From contig NZ_JBANCG010000004.1 in assembly GCF_037026715.1 (NCBI RefSeq), positions 62,001 through 126,000 on the forward strand: a stretch of DNA of 64,000 bases. Direction: 5' to 3'. The translations under genes and the position numbers were made by a program. Origin of the DNA: Breoghania sp037026715 (GTDB taxonomy: Bacteria; Pseudomonadota; Alphaproteobacteria; Rhizobiales; Stappiaceae). The notes under the pieces are model-generated. The model did not search any database. It was given only the letters and a program-made list of their open reading frames with translations, and was not told where the DNA came from. Positions within the stretch are counted from its first letter, which is position 1. Each line of letters begins with the position of its first letter. Positions 17,312-25,328 of this stretch are shown piece by piece.

Positions 17312-18090
17312 GCCCGGTCTCCGAAGTAGATGGCCGTCAGTTCCGGGTTCTCCAGAACGCTCTTGGGCTCGCCGTCGGCAAGCAGGCGGCCGCGGTCGAG
17401 GAAGGCGATGCGGTCGGAGATGCCGACGACGATATCGAGATTGTGCTCGATGATGCAGACGGTGACGCCGGCGGCGACCTCCTCGCGCAAGAGCCGCAGG
17501 AAGGTCTCGTAGCTGTTGGGATCGAGCCCGGAGGCCGGCTCGTCGAGCAGCCAGAGCCGGGCATCGGCCGCCATGATGCGCGCCAGCGACAGGAACTTGC
17601 GCTCCGCATAGGCGAGATCGACGGCGCGCACATGCGCCTTGTCGATGAGGCCGGTGCGCTCCATCACGTGGGCCACCTTCTCCCGCTTTTCCGCAGCCGA
17701 GGGGCCGGAGAACGAGAACGGCAGGGCGCCGGGCTCCATGACGGTAAGGATGTTCTCCTCCACCGTCATGTCGTTGAAGAGGCGCAGGTCCTGGAAGGTG
17801 CGGGCGATGCCGAGGCGGGCGATGCGGTAGGGCTTCATGCCGGCGATGTCGCGGCCGAGCCAGCGCAGCGAGCCGCCCGAGCGCACCAGATGCCCGGTGA
17901 TCAGGTTGAAGAGCGTGGTCTTGCCGGCGCCGTTCGGTCCGACGAGCGTGGTGACGATGCCTGCGCGCAGGTCCATGGAGACGCCGGAAACCGCCTTCAC
18001 GCCGCCGAAGTGCTTTTCAAGGTTGCGGATTTCCAGAAGGATCTCGGGTGCGTCGGCGGGCCGGGCGGCGGCGGATGCGAGAGCGTTCAT
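17308..18090 (-). CDS. branched-chain-type ABC transporter ATP-binding protein (LivG-like)
   Basis: 260-aa ATPase of the LivG branch. It has Walker A GPNGAGKTT, the LivG-typical GIARTFQDLRLFNDMTVEENIL, LAYAERKFLSLARIMA in the signature region, where the normally strict LSGGQ is altered, and Walker B LWLLDEPASGLDP. The altered signature is worth noting but occurs in some transporters of this kind. The start ATG at 18090 overlaps the stop of the permease gene (ATGA). Confidence 0.92.
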   Translation of the reverse strand: MNALASAAARPADAPEILLEIRNLEKHFGGVKAVSGVSMDLRAGIVTTLVGPNGAGKTTLFNLITGHLVRSGGSLRWLGRDIAGMKPYRIARLGIARTFQDLRLFNDMTVEENILTVMEPGALPFSFSGPSAAEKREKVAHVMERTGLIDKAHVRAVDLAYAERKFLSLARIMAADARLWLLDEPASGLDPNSYETFLRLLREEVAAGVTVCIIEHNLDIVVGISDRIAFLDRGRLLADGEPKSVLENPELTAIYFGDRA

Positions 18091-19034
18091 CGGGTAGCCT
18101 CCGCCGGCTTGGACGCGGGAGCCTGCGCTTGCGTGTCCGGATCTTGTGGCCTCGGGCGCGCCTTCGCCTTCGATCGTCCGACCAGACCGCCGGGGCGGAA
18201 GATCATCAGCACGGCCATGCCGAGGCCGTAGATGATCTGCTGGATGGCGCCGATCTGGGTCTGCGGCAGGAAGCTCATGTAGGAGAGCAGGCCCGGCAGA
18301 AGCAGCAGAAGCGCGGCGCCGACGACGGGGCCGGCGGCGGTACCGGTGCCGCCGATGATCACCATCGCCATGACCAGCACGGAGGTATCGAGCGTGAAGC
18401 TCTCCACGTTGATGAAGGCGAGGTAATGGGCGTAGAGCACCCCGGCGGTTGCCGCCAGCGCTGCGGAGATGACGACCGAGATCGTCTTGATGAGCGGCAC
18501 GTTCTTGCCGAAGCTTTCCGCCGCACTCTCGCTGTCGCGGATGGCGGTGAGCGAGCGGCCGAAACTGGAATGGACGAGAAGCCGCGTCGCCACCAGCACC
18601 AGCACGAGGACGGCGAGCGCCAGCGGGAAGAAGGCGGCCGGACGGTAGATCTGGTAGCCGGCGAGATCGACGGGCGGGATGCCGATGAGCCCGCCGATGC
18701 CGCCGGTGACCGACTTCCATTCCGAAAAGACCGTGACGGCCAGCACCTGAAGCCCCAGCGAGGCGGCGACGAAATACTCGCCGCGCACCCTGAGCGCCGG
18801 CAGGGCAAGTGCCAGCGACAGGACGCCGGCCACGACCATGGCGATGGGCACGGTGACGAACAGCGAGGCGGAGAGGCTCATCGCCACCAGCGCGCCGGTA
18901 TAGGCCCCCACGCCGAAGAACACCGCATGCGCCAGCGAGAAGATGCCGGCGTAGCCCATGATGAAGTTCAACGTGATCGCAAGGATCGAGTAGATCGAGA
19001 TCAGCACGCCGAGATTGAGCAGATAGGCTTGCAT
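18087..19034 (-). CDS. branched-chain-type ABC transporter permease (LivM-like)
   Basis: 315-aa membrane protein with about 8-9 hydrophobic helices and the LivM hallmark LNFIMGYAGIFSLAHAVFFGVGAYTGAL near the N-terminus. The C-terminal ~30 residues are rich in proline, alanine and lysine and presumably cytoplasmic. The start ATG at 19034 is preceded by GAGGAGA; the longer open frame to 19133 is not supported. It forms the inner-membrane channel together with the permease at 19046. Confidence 0.92.
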   Translation of the reverse strand: MQAYLLNLGVLISIYSILAITLNFIMGYAGIFSLAHAVFFGVGAYTGALVAMSLSASLFVTVPIAMVVAGVLSLALALPALRVRGEYFVAASLGLQVLAVTVFSEWKSVTGGIGGLIGIPPVDLAGYQIYRPAAFFPLALAVLVLVLVATRLLVHSSFGRSLTAIRDSESAAESFGKNVPLIKTISVVISAALAATAGVLYAHYLAFINVESFTLDTSVLVMAMVIIGGTGTAAGPVVGAALLLLLPGLLSYMSFLPQTQIGAIQQIIYGLGMAVLMIFRPGGLVGRSKAKARPRPQDPDTQAQAPASKPAEATR

Positions 19035-19045
19035 GATGGGTCTCC

Positions 19046-19915
19046 TCAGCGTGTCGCGTGGCGGCCGAAGAGGCCGGCGGGACGAAGGAGGATGACGAGG
19101 AAGAGGATCGCGAAGGTCACCGCCTCGGTCCACTGGCTCTCGAAGACGACGAGGGCGAGGTTTTCGGCCAGCCCCAGGATGAAGCCCGCCACCAGCGCGC
19201 CACCGATGGAGCCGATGCCGCCGACGATGGTGGCGGCGAGCGAGATCAGCATGACGTGGTTGCCGAGCGTGGGGTTGAGGCCGGAGCCGAGCGCGGTGAT
19301 AACGGCGCCGGGCACCACCAGCAGCGAGCCGAGCGCGAAGGCGATGGAAGAGAGCCGGCGCGGATCGAGCCCGTAGGCTCGGATCAGCTCCGGCGAATCC
19401 GCCAGCGCCCTGAGCGCCATGCCCACATGGGTGCGGTTGAGGAAGAGAAGCAGCGCCACGAAGAAGAGACCGGCGCAGGCAACCGCGATCCAGGCGAGCG
19501 GGGAGACGTAGACCCCGTCCATCAGCTTCACCGAGCGGCTGAGCCCGGTGGAGATGGTGACGAAGGAACGCCCGAACACCATGCCCAGCACGTTCTGCAC
19601 CGCGATGCCGATGCCGAAGGAGGCGACGAAGACGGTGAAGAAGGAGCCCTCGTGACGCTGGATCGGCGCGTAGACGAGCCGGTCCATCGCCACGCCGAAG
19701 GCCATGGCGGCAAGGGCCGCGAGCACGATGCCCGCCGCCATGCCGAGGCCCGTGGTCTCGGCCCAGTAGAAGACATAGGCCGCCAGCACGAAGGCCGCGC
19801 CGTGGGCGAAGTGGAACACGCGGGTCGCGCCGAAGATCAGCGAGAACCCGGCCGCGGTCAGCGCATAGAGCGCGCCGACCTGCAGCCCCGTGAAGGTGAG
19901 CTGGAGCCAGAGCAT
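19046..19915 (-). CDS. branched-chain-type ABC transporter permease (LivH-like)
   Basis: 289-aa membrane protein of the LivH branch, with the N-terminal QVGALYALTAAGFSLIFGATRVFHFAHGAAF and the conserved MALRALADSPELIRAYGLDPRR cytoplasmic loop that contacts the ATPase. Length and helix count are normal. It lies 16 nt after the binding-protein gene and 11 nt before the second permease, within one operon. Confidence 0.92.
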   Translation of the reverse strand: MLWLQLTFTGLQVGALYALTAAGFSLIFGATRVFHFAHGAAFVLAAYVFYWAETTGLGMAAGIVLAALAAMAFGVAMDRLVYAPIQRHEGSFFTVFVASFGIGIAVQNVLGMVFGRSFVTISTGLSRSVKLMDGVYVSPLAWIAVACAGLFFVALLLFLNRTHVGMALRALADSPELIRAYGLDPRRLSSIAFALGSLLVVPGAVITALGSGLNPTLGNHVMLISLAATIVGGIGSIGGALVAGFILGLAENLALVVFESQWTEAVTFAILFLVILLRPAGLFGRHATR

Positions 19916-19931
19916 GGAGCGGGTGCCGTCT

Positions 19932-21074
19932 TTACTGGATGTCGACGGTGGTCAGGGCGACGGGCGCGCCCTTTTCGACCCGGTTCACCTGGATGGGTGC
20001 GAGCAGGGTGCCGTTTTCCTGGAACGACACGGTTCCGCCGACGAGATCGAAGGACTTCGTCGCCTTGCGCTCGGCCAGCAGATTGGCGCCGGTGACGGGC
20101 TCGCCCTTTTCCTCCAGCGCGTGGGCAAGCAGCGCGAAGAGACGGACCGCATTGTAGTAGTTGGCCACATAGGCCGAGGGCATGCGGTCGTGGGCGGCCT
20201 CGTAATCGGTGACGAAGCGCTTGGTGACGGGGTCGGAGGAGGTGTAGTCGACCGCCTGGGTGGTGAAGAGCAGGCCGTCAGCCTCCGGCAGCTTCATCGC
20301 CTCGGGCACGGAGAAGCCCGAATAGGAGGCGAACTGCGCTTCCACGCCGTTGTCGCGCAGCTGCTTTGCGATCTGCACCTGCTGGGCGCCGTAGGAGGCG
20401 ATGTAGACCACGTCCGCGTTGGCGGCGCGCACCTTGGCGGCGATGCCGGAGAAGTTCTGCGTGTTGGTCGGCACCGACATGGCGTCGACCAGCTCGCCGC
20501 CCACGTCGGGCAGCGTCGCCTTCAGCTCATCGAGGATCGACTGGCCGAGCGGATCGTCGACATAGACGAGCGCGATCTTCTTCAGGCCCTGGTCGGCCAG
20601 ATACGGCACCATGGCGCGCACTTCCAGGTTCGCCAGCGGAATGACGTTCCAGAAATAGGGGCCGAGCTTGGCAAGGTCCGGGCCGACGCCGCCGCCGTTG
20701 ACGGCGACCGTCTCGCTGCGCTGGGCAAGCGTGGAGATCGCCTTGGAAACGCCGGTAAACGCCGACAGCACGTATGGCACCTGCGACACTTCGGTGAGCT
20801 TGGTCATGCCCACGACGGCGGGCTGCGGCAGGGCCTGACTGTCCTCATATTCGATCGTCAGCCGTCCCGACAGCATGTTGTCGGCGTTGACGTGCTGGGC
20901 GGCGAGGTTGGCGCCGGAGGCGAAGATGTCGCCATAGGCGGAATTGGGGCCGGACAGGGGAAACAGCGCGCCGATCTTCAGATCTTCGGCATGGGCGCTG
21001 CCGATGGCGGTTCCGGCGACGGCGATGCACAGCGTTGCCGCGGCCACAGCCGAGGCAAATCTACCCTTTTTCAT
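19932..21074 (-). CDS. branched-chain-type ABC transporter substrate-binding protein (LivK-like)
   Basis: 380-aa periplasmic binding protein. The signal peptide MKKGRFASAVAAATLCIAVA has a cleavage site near SAHA. The mature start DLKIGALFPLSGPNSAYGDIFASGANLAAQ is typical of the Leu/Ile/Val-binding family, and two Rossmann-like lobes follow. The start ATG at 21074 has GGGAGGA upstream; further upstream sequence is non-coding. It is the first gene of the 15-gene operon, divergent from the IclR gene. Homologues bind amino acids, amides, aromatic acids and other organic acids, so the ligand cannot be named. The downstream genes point to an acid degraded through CoA esters. Confidence 0.92.
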   Translation of the reverse strand: MKKGRFASAVAAATLCIAVAGTAIGSAHAEDLKIGALFPLSGPNSAYGDIFASGANLAAQHVNADNMLSGRLTIEYEDSQALPQPAVVGMTKLTEVSQVPYVLSAFTGVSKAISTLAQRSETVAVNGGGVGPDLAKLGPYFWNVIPLANLEVRAMVPYLADQGLKKIALVYVDDPLGQSILDELKATLPDVGGELVDAMSVPTNTQNFSGIAAKVRAANADVVYIASYGAQQVQIAKQLRDNGVEAQFASYSGFSVPEAMKLPEADGLLFTTQAVDYTSSDPVTKRFVTDYEAAHDRMPSAYVANYYNAVRLFALLAHALEEKGEPVTGANLLAERKATKSFDLVGGTVSFQENGTLLAPIQVNRVEKGAPVALTTVDIQ

Positions 21075-21293
21075 TTTTTCTCCTCCCAGAGAGTTAGGCT
21101 TTATGCCTAGATGTTTTTCTATATCAAGAATGCTATTCTGCAAAGAGAAAGCTATATTGCACCGCATCAAAAGCAGCGGCGCCCGGTGCGCGCGATTGCG
21201 TCGCGACGCGGTTTCGCGGATCACGTAAACCATTGAAATCGGCCGAGCAGGGTCGATTCCCGGGCCGCAATCGGGCCCGACAAGAGGCTCAGA
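21075..21293. promoter_or_regulatory. divergent control region of the 15-gene operon and its IclR gene
   Basis: 219-nt intergenic region, clearly AT-rich between 21090 and 21175 compared with the genes. Two small inverted repeats are visible: TAGGC-N5-GCCTA (21095-21109) and TGCAA-N13-TTGCA (21139-21161). Either could be the binding site of the divergent IclR protein. The binding-protein ribosome site GGGAGGA lies at the minus-strand end. Promoter hexamers are not clear enough to call. Confidence 0.45.
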
Positions 21294-22112
21294 ATGCGAA
21301 GAAAGAAAACCGAAGAGGGCGAGGCCGCGCCTGAGGGAGAGAACGGCCAGACGGCGACGAAATATGTCGGCGCGGTGGAGAACGCGGTGGCGATCCTGCG
21401 TTTCCTGACCCATGCGCATGGGCCGGCGGGCGTTGCCCGCATCGCCCGCGAAACGGAGATCAACGTCTCCACCACATTCAACATCGCGCGCACGCTGGCC
21501 AAGGAAGGGCTCGTCGCCTTCGACCCGGAAACCAAGGAATACCGGCCGGGCGTCGGCCTTCTGGAATTCTCCGTGCCGCTTCTGGGCACCAATCAGGTCG
21601 ACCTGCTGCAACCGCGCCTTTCGGAGCTGGCGGAGACGCACAAGGCTCTGATCGGGCTTTGGAAGGTGACGCCGGGCGACCGGATCGTGCTGGTCGACCG
21701 GGAGGTAAAGGGCACGGTGGTGCGCGTCGACATGCAGCTCGGCTCGCGCCTGCCGGCTCTCATCGGCGCGATCGGGCGCTGCGTCGCCGCCTCGCGCGGC
21801 CTGCCCCGGGCGGAGCTGGAGCGCCGCTTCTCCGAACTGCGCTGGCAGAACCCGCCGAGCTTCGAGGACTATGCGCGCGATGTGGACAAGGCACGCGATA
21901 CGGGCTTCGCGTTCGACCGGGGCAACCTCTTCGAGGGCGTCGACATCGTCGCCGCCGCCGTGCTGGACGAGCGCGGCAACGCCCGCCTCGGCATCAGCGG
22001 CATCACCATTCGCGGACAGATGTCGGAAGCGGAACTGGAGGCGCTCGCCCGCGAACTGGCAGAGGTCGCGCGCTATTTCGCAACCACGCTTTATGGACGG
22101 GCGGGCGGCTAG
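21294..22112 (+). CDS. IclR family transcriptional regulator
   Basis: 272-aa IclR regulator. A ~25-residue charged N-terminus precedes the winged HTH (VENAVAILRFLTHAHGPAGVARIA, then INVSTTFNIARTLAKEGLV). The C-terminal effector domain contains LGSRLPALIGAIGRCVAASRG and ARLGISGITIRG. It diverges from the Liv transporter / beta-oxidation operon and is the natural candidate for its regulator, with a CoA-pathway intermediate or the imported acid as effector. Confidence 0.9.
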   Translation: MRRKKTEEGEAAPEGENGQTATKYVGAVENAVAILRFLTHAHGPAGVARIARETEINVSTTFNIARTLAKEGLVAFDPETKEYRPGVGLLEFSVPLLGTNQVDLLQPRLSELAETHKALIGLWKVTPGDRIVLVDREVKGTVVRVDMQLGSRLPALIGAIGRCVAASRGLPRAELERRFSELRWQNPPSFEDYARDVDKARDTGFAFDRGNLFEGVDIVAAAVLDERGNARLGISGITIRGQMSEAELEALARELAEVARYFATTLYGRAGG

Positions 22113-22166
22113 GTTATTCGCGCTGGACGGGGTTGGGCGGGAGCGAGTGGTTGGGCGGGAGCGGGT

Positions 22167-22301
22167 GGCCCATCCTTCGAGACGCGCTCTTGCGAGCGCT
22201 CCTCAGGATGACGTTGTGTTTGTTGATGGATTTTCTGAAATAACAACAAATACAACGTCATCCTGAGGAGGTCGCAAAGCGACCGTCTCGAAGGATGGGC
22301 C
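22167..22301. repeat. 135-nt intergenic inverted-repeat element, copy 1 of 2
   Basis: The outer ends are complementary: GGCCCATCCTTCGAGACG at 22167 and its complement ending at 22301. Inside them lie GCTCCTCAGGATGACGTTGT and its approximate complement, so the whole element can fold into one long hairpin around an AT-rich centre (about 22215-22260). It lies in the 276-nt gap between the IclR gene and the nitronate monooxygenase gene, which converge there. A second copy of exactly the same length is at 55383. The rest of this gap holds nothing recognisable. Confidence 0.8.
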
Positions 22302-22388
22302 ACGAGCGAAAGTCCCGGGCCATTTCCCACCCGGACTGCGCCGCTCGATGACGGCGCAGAGAACGGGGCGGGAGAAAAGCTTCCGGTC

Positions 22389-23348
22389 CTACGCCCCGCA
22401 AATCCGCCTGCGGGCCTCATCGCGCTCGGCGGCAAGGCGCGCGACGATGGTTGAGACCGGCTCGATCGCATCGATGGAGCCGACCCCCTGCCCCGCGCCG
22501 AAGATCTCCTTCCACGCCTTGGGCTTGGACGCGCCGGCGGCGAAATCCATGCGGCGCGGTTCGGCCGACGCGGCCTCGGCCGGATCTATGCCGGCGGCCG
22601 CGATGGAACCCGCCAGATAGTTGCCGTGGGTACCGGTGAACATCGGCGAATAGACGATGTCGGCGGCCGTGGAGGCGACGGCCATCTCCTTGTGCGCGTC
22701 GATCGCCATCGATTCCGCCGCCGTCAGGAACAGCGTGCCGATATAGGCGAAATCGCAGCCGAGCGCCTCGGCCGCCACGATCGCCCGGCCATCCGCCATG
22801 GCGCCGGAGAGGATCAGCGCCCCGTCGAAGAAGCGGCGCGCCTCGCCGACGAGCGCGAAGGGCGACATGCGCCCGGCATGACCGCCAGCTCCAGCTGCAA
22901 CCAGGATCAGCCCATCGACCCCGGCGCCGGCCGCCTTGCGGGCATGGCGCATGTTGATCACGTCGTGAAACACGAGCCCGCCGTAGCCGTGGACGCGCTC
23001 GACCACCGTGCCGGGCTGGGAGAGCGAGGTGATCACCAGCGGCACCTTGTGCGCGGCGATCGTCTCCAGATCCTCGTCGAGACGCGGATTGGACTCGTGC
23101 ACGATCAGGTTGACGCCGTAGGGTGCGGCCTTGCGGCCGGTCTCCGCCTCGAAGGTGGCGAGCCGGGCCTCGATCTCGCAAAGCCAGCGGTCGAGTTCGG
23201 CCTGGGGACGGGCGTTCAGCGCCGGAAACGTGCCGATGACGCCGGCCTTGCATTGCTCGACCACCAGATCGACGCCGGAGGTGAGAAACATCGGAGCGCC
23301 GATCACCGGCAATCCGGCCGCCGCGCGCAGGGTTTCAACGGTCCACAT
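22389..23348 (-). CDS. nitronate monooxygenase (2-nitropropane dioxygenase-like)
   Basis: 319-aa FMN-dependent TIM-barrel oxidoreductase. The N-terminus PVIGAPMFLTSGVDLVVEQCKAG, the glycine-rich ILVAAGAGGHAGRMSPFALV with the catalytic-type histidine, and ALGCDFAYIGTLFLTAAES (phosphate-binding region) match the family. The start ATG at 23348 has GGGAGGAAAAG upstream. The thioesterase gene lies 38 nt upstream on the same strand. Family members detoxify alkyl nitronates; many are of unknown substrate. Confidence 0.88.
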   Translation of the reverse strand: MWTVETLRAAAGLPVIGAPMFLTSGVDLVVEQCKAGVIGTFPALNARPQAELDRWLCEIEARLATFEAETGRKAAPYGVNLIVHESNPRLDEDLETIAAHKVPLVITSLSQPGTVVERVHGYGGLVFHDVINMRHARKAAGAGVDGLILVAAGAGGHAGRMSPFALVGEARRFFDGALILSGAMADGRAIVAAEALGCDFAYIGTLFLTAAESMAIDAHKEMAVASTAADIVYSPMFTGTHGNYLAGSIAAAGIDPAEAASAEPRRMDFAAGASKPKAWKEIFGAGQGVGSIDAIEPVSTIVARLAAERDEARRRICGA

Positions 23349-23386
23349 CTTCTTCTTTTCCTCCCGGGTCGTGTTCGACGTCGGCG

Positions 23387-23878
23387 TCATTCCTGAACGC
23401 CCTGCATTTCCTGAACGACCTGCGTTTCCCGCACGCCGTCGCCCCCCTCGCCTCCCTCCTGCCACTCCAGCACGAGCTGCGTCTGGGAGACGACGGCGGC
23501 GAGCTTGCCGTCTCCGCGAAAGATCTTCACCTCCCAGATCATCGTCTTGCGGCCGCGATGGTAAGGCGTGACGACGCCGCGCGCGGTATCGCCGATGCGG
23601 ATGGGGCGCAGGAAATTCGTCTTGCTTTCGAGCGTCACCGTGCCCTGACCTTCGGGCAGGTTCAAAAGCGTGGCGGTGCCGCACAGATTGTCGGCAAACG
23701 ACATCAGCGCCCCGCCATGCAGCACGCCGTTGCGGTTGCCAAGCCAGGCTTCCACCGGCATTTCGGCCACGACCTCGTCGCGCGCGAAACTGACCGTGCG
23801 AATTCCAAGGGCGCTGCTGAAGGGCGACAGCGTCTCAGCAACGCCGCGAAGCCGCTCGTGCTCTTCGCCGTCCATCAT
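23387..23878 (-). CDS. PaaI-type hotdog thioesterase with repetitive C-terminal tail
   Basis: 163-aa acyl-CoA thioesterase of the hotdog fold. The core NRNGVLHGGALMSFADNLCG carries the HGG motif of the PaaI group. After about residue 138 the protein continues with an unusual glutamine/glutamate-rich tail (GGEGGDGVRETQVVQEMQGVQE) encoded by an imperfect 18-nt tandem repeat at 23389-23436. The start is the first of two ATGs (23878), downstream of GGGAGGA. It probably hydrolyses a small or aromatic acyl-CoA. It is co-transcribed with the nitronate monooxygenase gene. Confidence 0.85.
   Translation of the reverse strand: MMDGEEHERLRGVAETLSPFSSALGIRTVSFARDEVVAEMPVEAWLGNRNGVLHGGALMSFADNLCGTATLLNLPEGQGTVTLESKTNFLRPIRIGDTARGVVTPYHRGRKTMIWEVKIFRGDGKLAAVVSQTQLVLEWQEGGEGGDGVRETQVVQEMQGVQE
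23389..23436 (-). repeat. imperfect 18-nt tandem repeat inside the thioesterase 3' end
   Basis: Units beginning CCTGCATTTCCTGAACGA and CCTGCGTTTCCCGCACGC, preceded by a partial unit ATTCCTGAACGC, encode the hexapeptide pattern V(R/Q)E(T/M)Q(V/G) on the minus strand. The repeat accounts for the last ~15 residues of the protein. Confidence 0.7.
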
Positions 23879-24046
23879 CTTGGAAAATGTCCTCCCATTT
23901 TCGAACGCGAGATTTAAGTGGGGGCAGAAACGCTGGCAAAGCATTTCAGCCATAGGCAACCGGCATGGCGGAGAAAGGGGGCTCGCGGCCGCACTTGCCG
24001 CCCGGCGTCTCCGCACCGGCCTTCCCGCTTGGGCCCCTCCACCGTC

Positions 24047-24126
24047 ATCACCCGGCTCCGTCCGGGTGATCCAGCGCGTCCCGCGCACGCAGCCGAAGAT
24101 GGATTGCCCGGACGAAGCCGGGCAAT
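24047..24126. repeat. two-hairpin intergenic repeat, copy 1 of 5
   Basis: Module A: ATCACCCGG (24047-24055), 6-nt loop, CCGGGTGAT (24062-24070). Module B: ATTGCCCGG (24103-24111), 6-nt loop, CCGGGCAAT (24118-24126). The spacer starts CCAGCGCG and ends GATGG; the flank is GACGACGGAGGGGT. It lies in the 414-nt gap between the divergent thioesterase and 3-hydroxyisobutyrate dehydrogenase-like genes; the rest of that gap shows no coding potential. Confidence 0.8.
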
Positions 24127-24292
24127 GACGACGGAGGGGTGTGAGCGGGAGGGCCGGAGCGGAAGGCCAGAGCATTATCCCCACCCGGGCTCGCCAAAAG
24201 GAGGCTGGCGGGGCGCCGCCCGCAAGGGCTAAGTTTTCCGCAAATTCCGGTGCGACCGTGCCGGGAGCGATTTCCTGGGAGGAGAAACCTTA

Positions 24293-25186
24293 ATGAGCGA
24301 CATCGCATTCATCGGGCTCGGCAACATGGGGCTTCCCATGGCGACCAATCTCGTCAAGGCCGGGCACTCGGTCGTTGCCTTCGATACGGTGCCGGAGGCG
24401 CTGGAAAAGGCGCGGGCGGAGGGCATGGCGATTGCCGAAGATGCGGCCGAGGCTGCGGCCGGCGCCGATTTCGTCATCACCATGCTGCCCAACGGCGCCA
24501 TCGTCACCAGGGTCTACGAGGCGATCGTGCCGGCGGCGAAACCGGGCGCGGTGCTGATCGACTGCTCGACCATCGATGTAACGAGCGCCAAGGCCGCCCA
24601 TGCGATGGCGGAAAAGGCCGGGCTTGGGTCGCTCGATGCGCCGGTTTCCGGCGGCACGGCGGGGGCTGCGGCCGGTACGCTGACCTTCATGGTGGGCGGC
24701 GGCCGCGCGGCTTTCGACACGGCGAGCGCCATCCTCGACGTGATGGGCGGCAAGCTCGTCTATTGCGGCGAGGGCGGGGCGGGGCAATCGGCCAAGATCT
24801 GCAACAACATGCTGCTCGCCATTTCCATGATCGGGGCCTGCGAGGCGTTTGCGCTGGCCGAAAAGATCGGGCTTTCGGCGGAAGCCGCTTTTGACGTGAT
24901 CTCCACCTCGTCCGGCTCGTGCTGGTCGGTCAACACCTATTGCCCGGTGCCGGGCGTCGGGCCGAAGAGCCCGGCCGACAACGACTACAGGCCCGGTTTT
25001 GCGGCGGAGCTGATGGCGAAGGATCTGGGGCTTTCGCAACAGGCGGCCGACGCCTCAGGCCAGGCGACGCCGATGGGCGCCCGCGCGCTGGAGCTCTACA
25101 GCCACTTCCTGGAAAACGGCGGCGCGGGCAAGGATTTTTCCGGCATGATCAACTATCTGCGGGATGCCGCGCGCGGCGCGGAGTGA
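24293..25186 (+). CDS. mmsB: 3-hydroxyisobutyrate dehydrogenase family protein
   Basis: 297-aa NAD-dependent beta-hydroxyacid dehydrogenase. The N-terminal GLGNMGLPMATNLVKAG nucleotide-binding loop, the substrate loop DAPVSGGTAGAAAGTLTFMVGG and the catalytic lysine in SAKICNNMLLAISM (about residue 169) are all present. The start ATG at 24293 follows GGGAGGAGA. The enzyme class oxidises 3-hydroxyisobutyrate in valine breakdown, though related 2-hydroxy-3-oxopropionate and other reductases look similar. It stands alone here, so the symbol is a family assignment. Confidence 0.82.
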   Translation: MSDIAFIGLGNMGLPMATNLVKAGHSVVAFDTVPEALEKARAEGMAIAEDAAEAAAGADFVITMLPNGAIVTRVYEAIVPAAKPGAVLIDCSTIDVTSAKAAHAMAEKAGLGSLDAPVSGGTAGAAAGTLTFMVGGGRAAFDTASAILDVMGGKLVYCGEGGAGQSAKICNNMLLAISMIGACEAFALAEKIGLSAEAAFDVISTSSGSCWSVNTYCPVPGVGPKSPADNDYRPGFAAELMAKDLGLSQQAADASGQATPMGARALELYSHFLENGGAGKDFSGMINYLRDAARGAE

Positions 25187-25328
25187 AGCGTCAGGCGGCC
25201 GGACGGGGGCGACTATCCCCCGTTCTTTCCACCGATATGCCTGTGCAACATTGTCAGGCTTGATCTGCGGGCGGTGATTGAGGACAAGAAGGGGCATTTT
25301 CCGCCTGCCACCTGCCGGAACCCCCACC

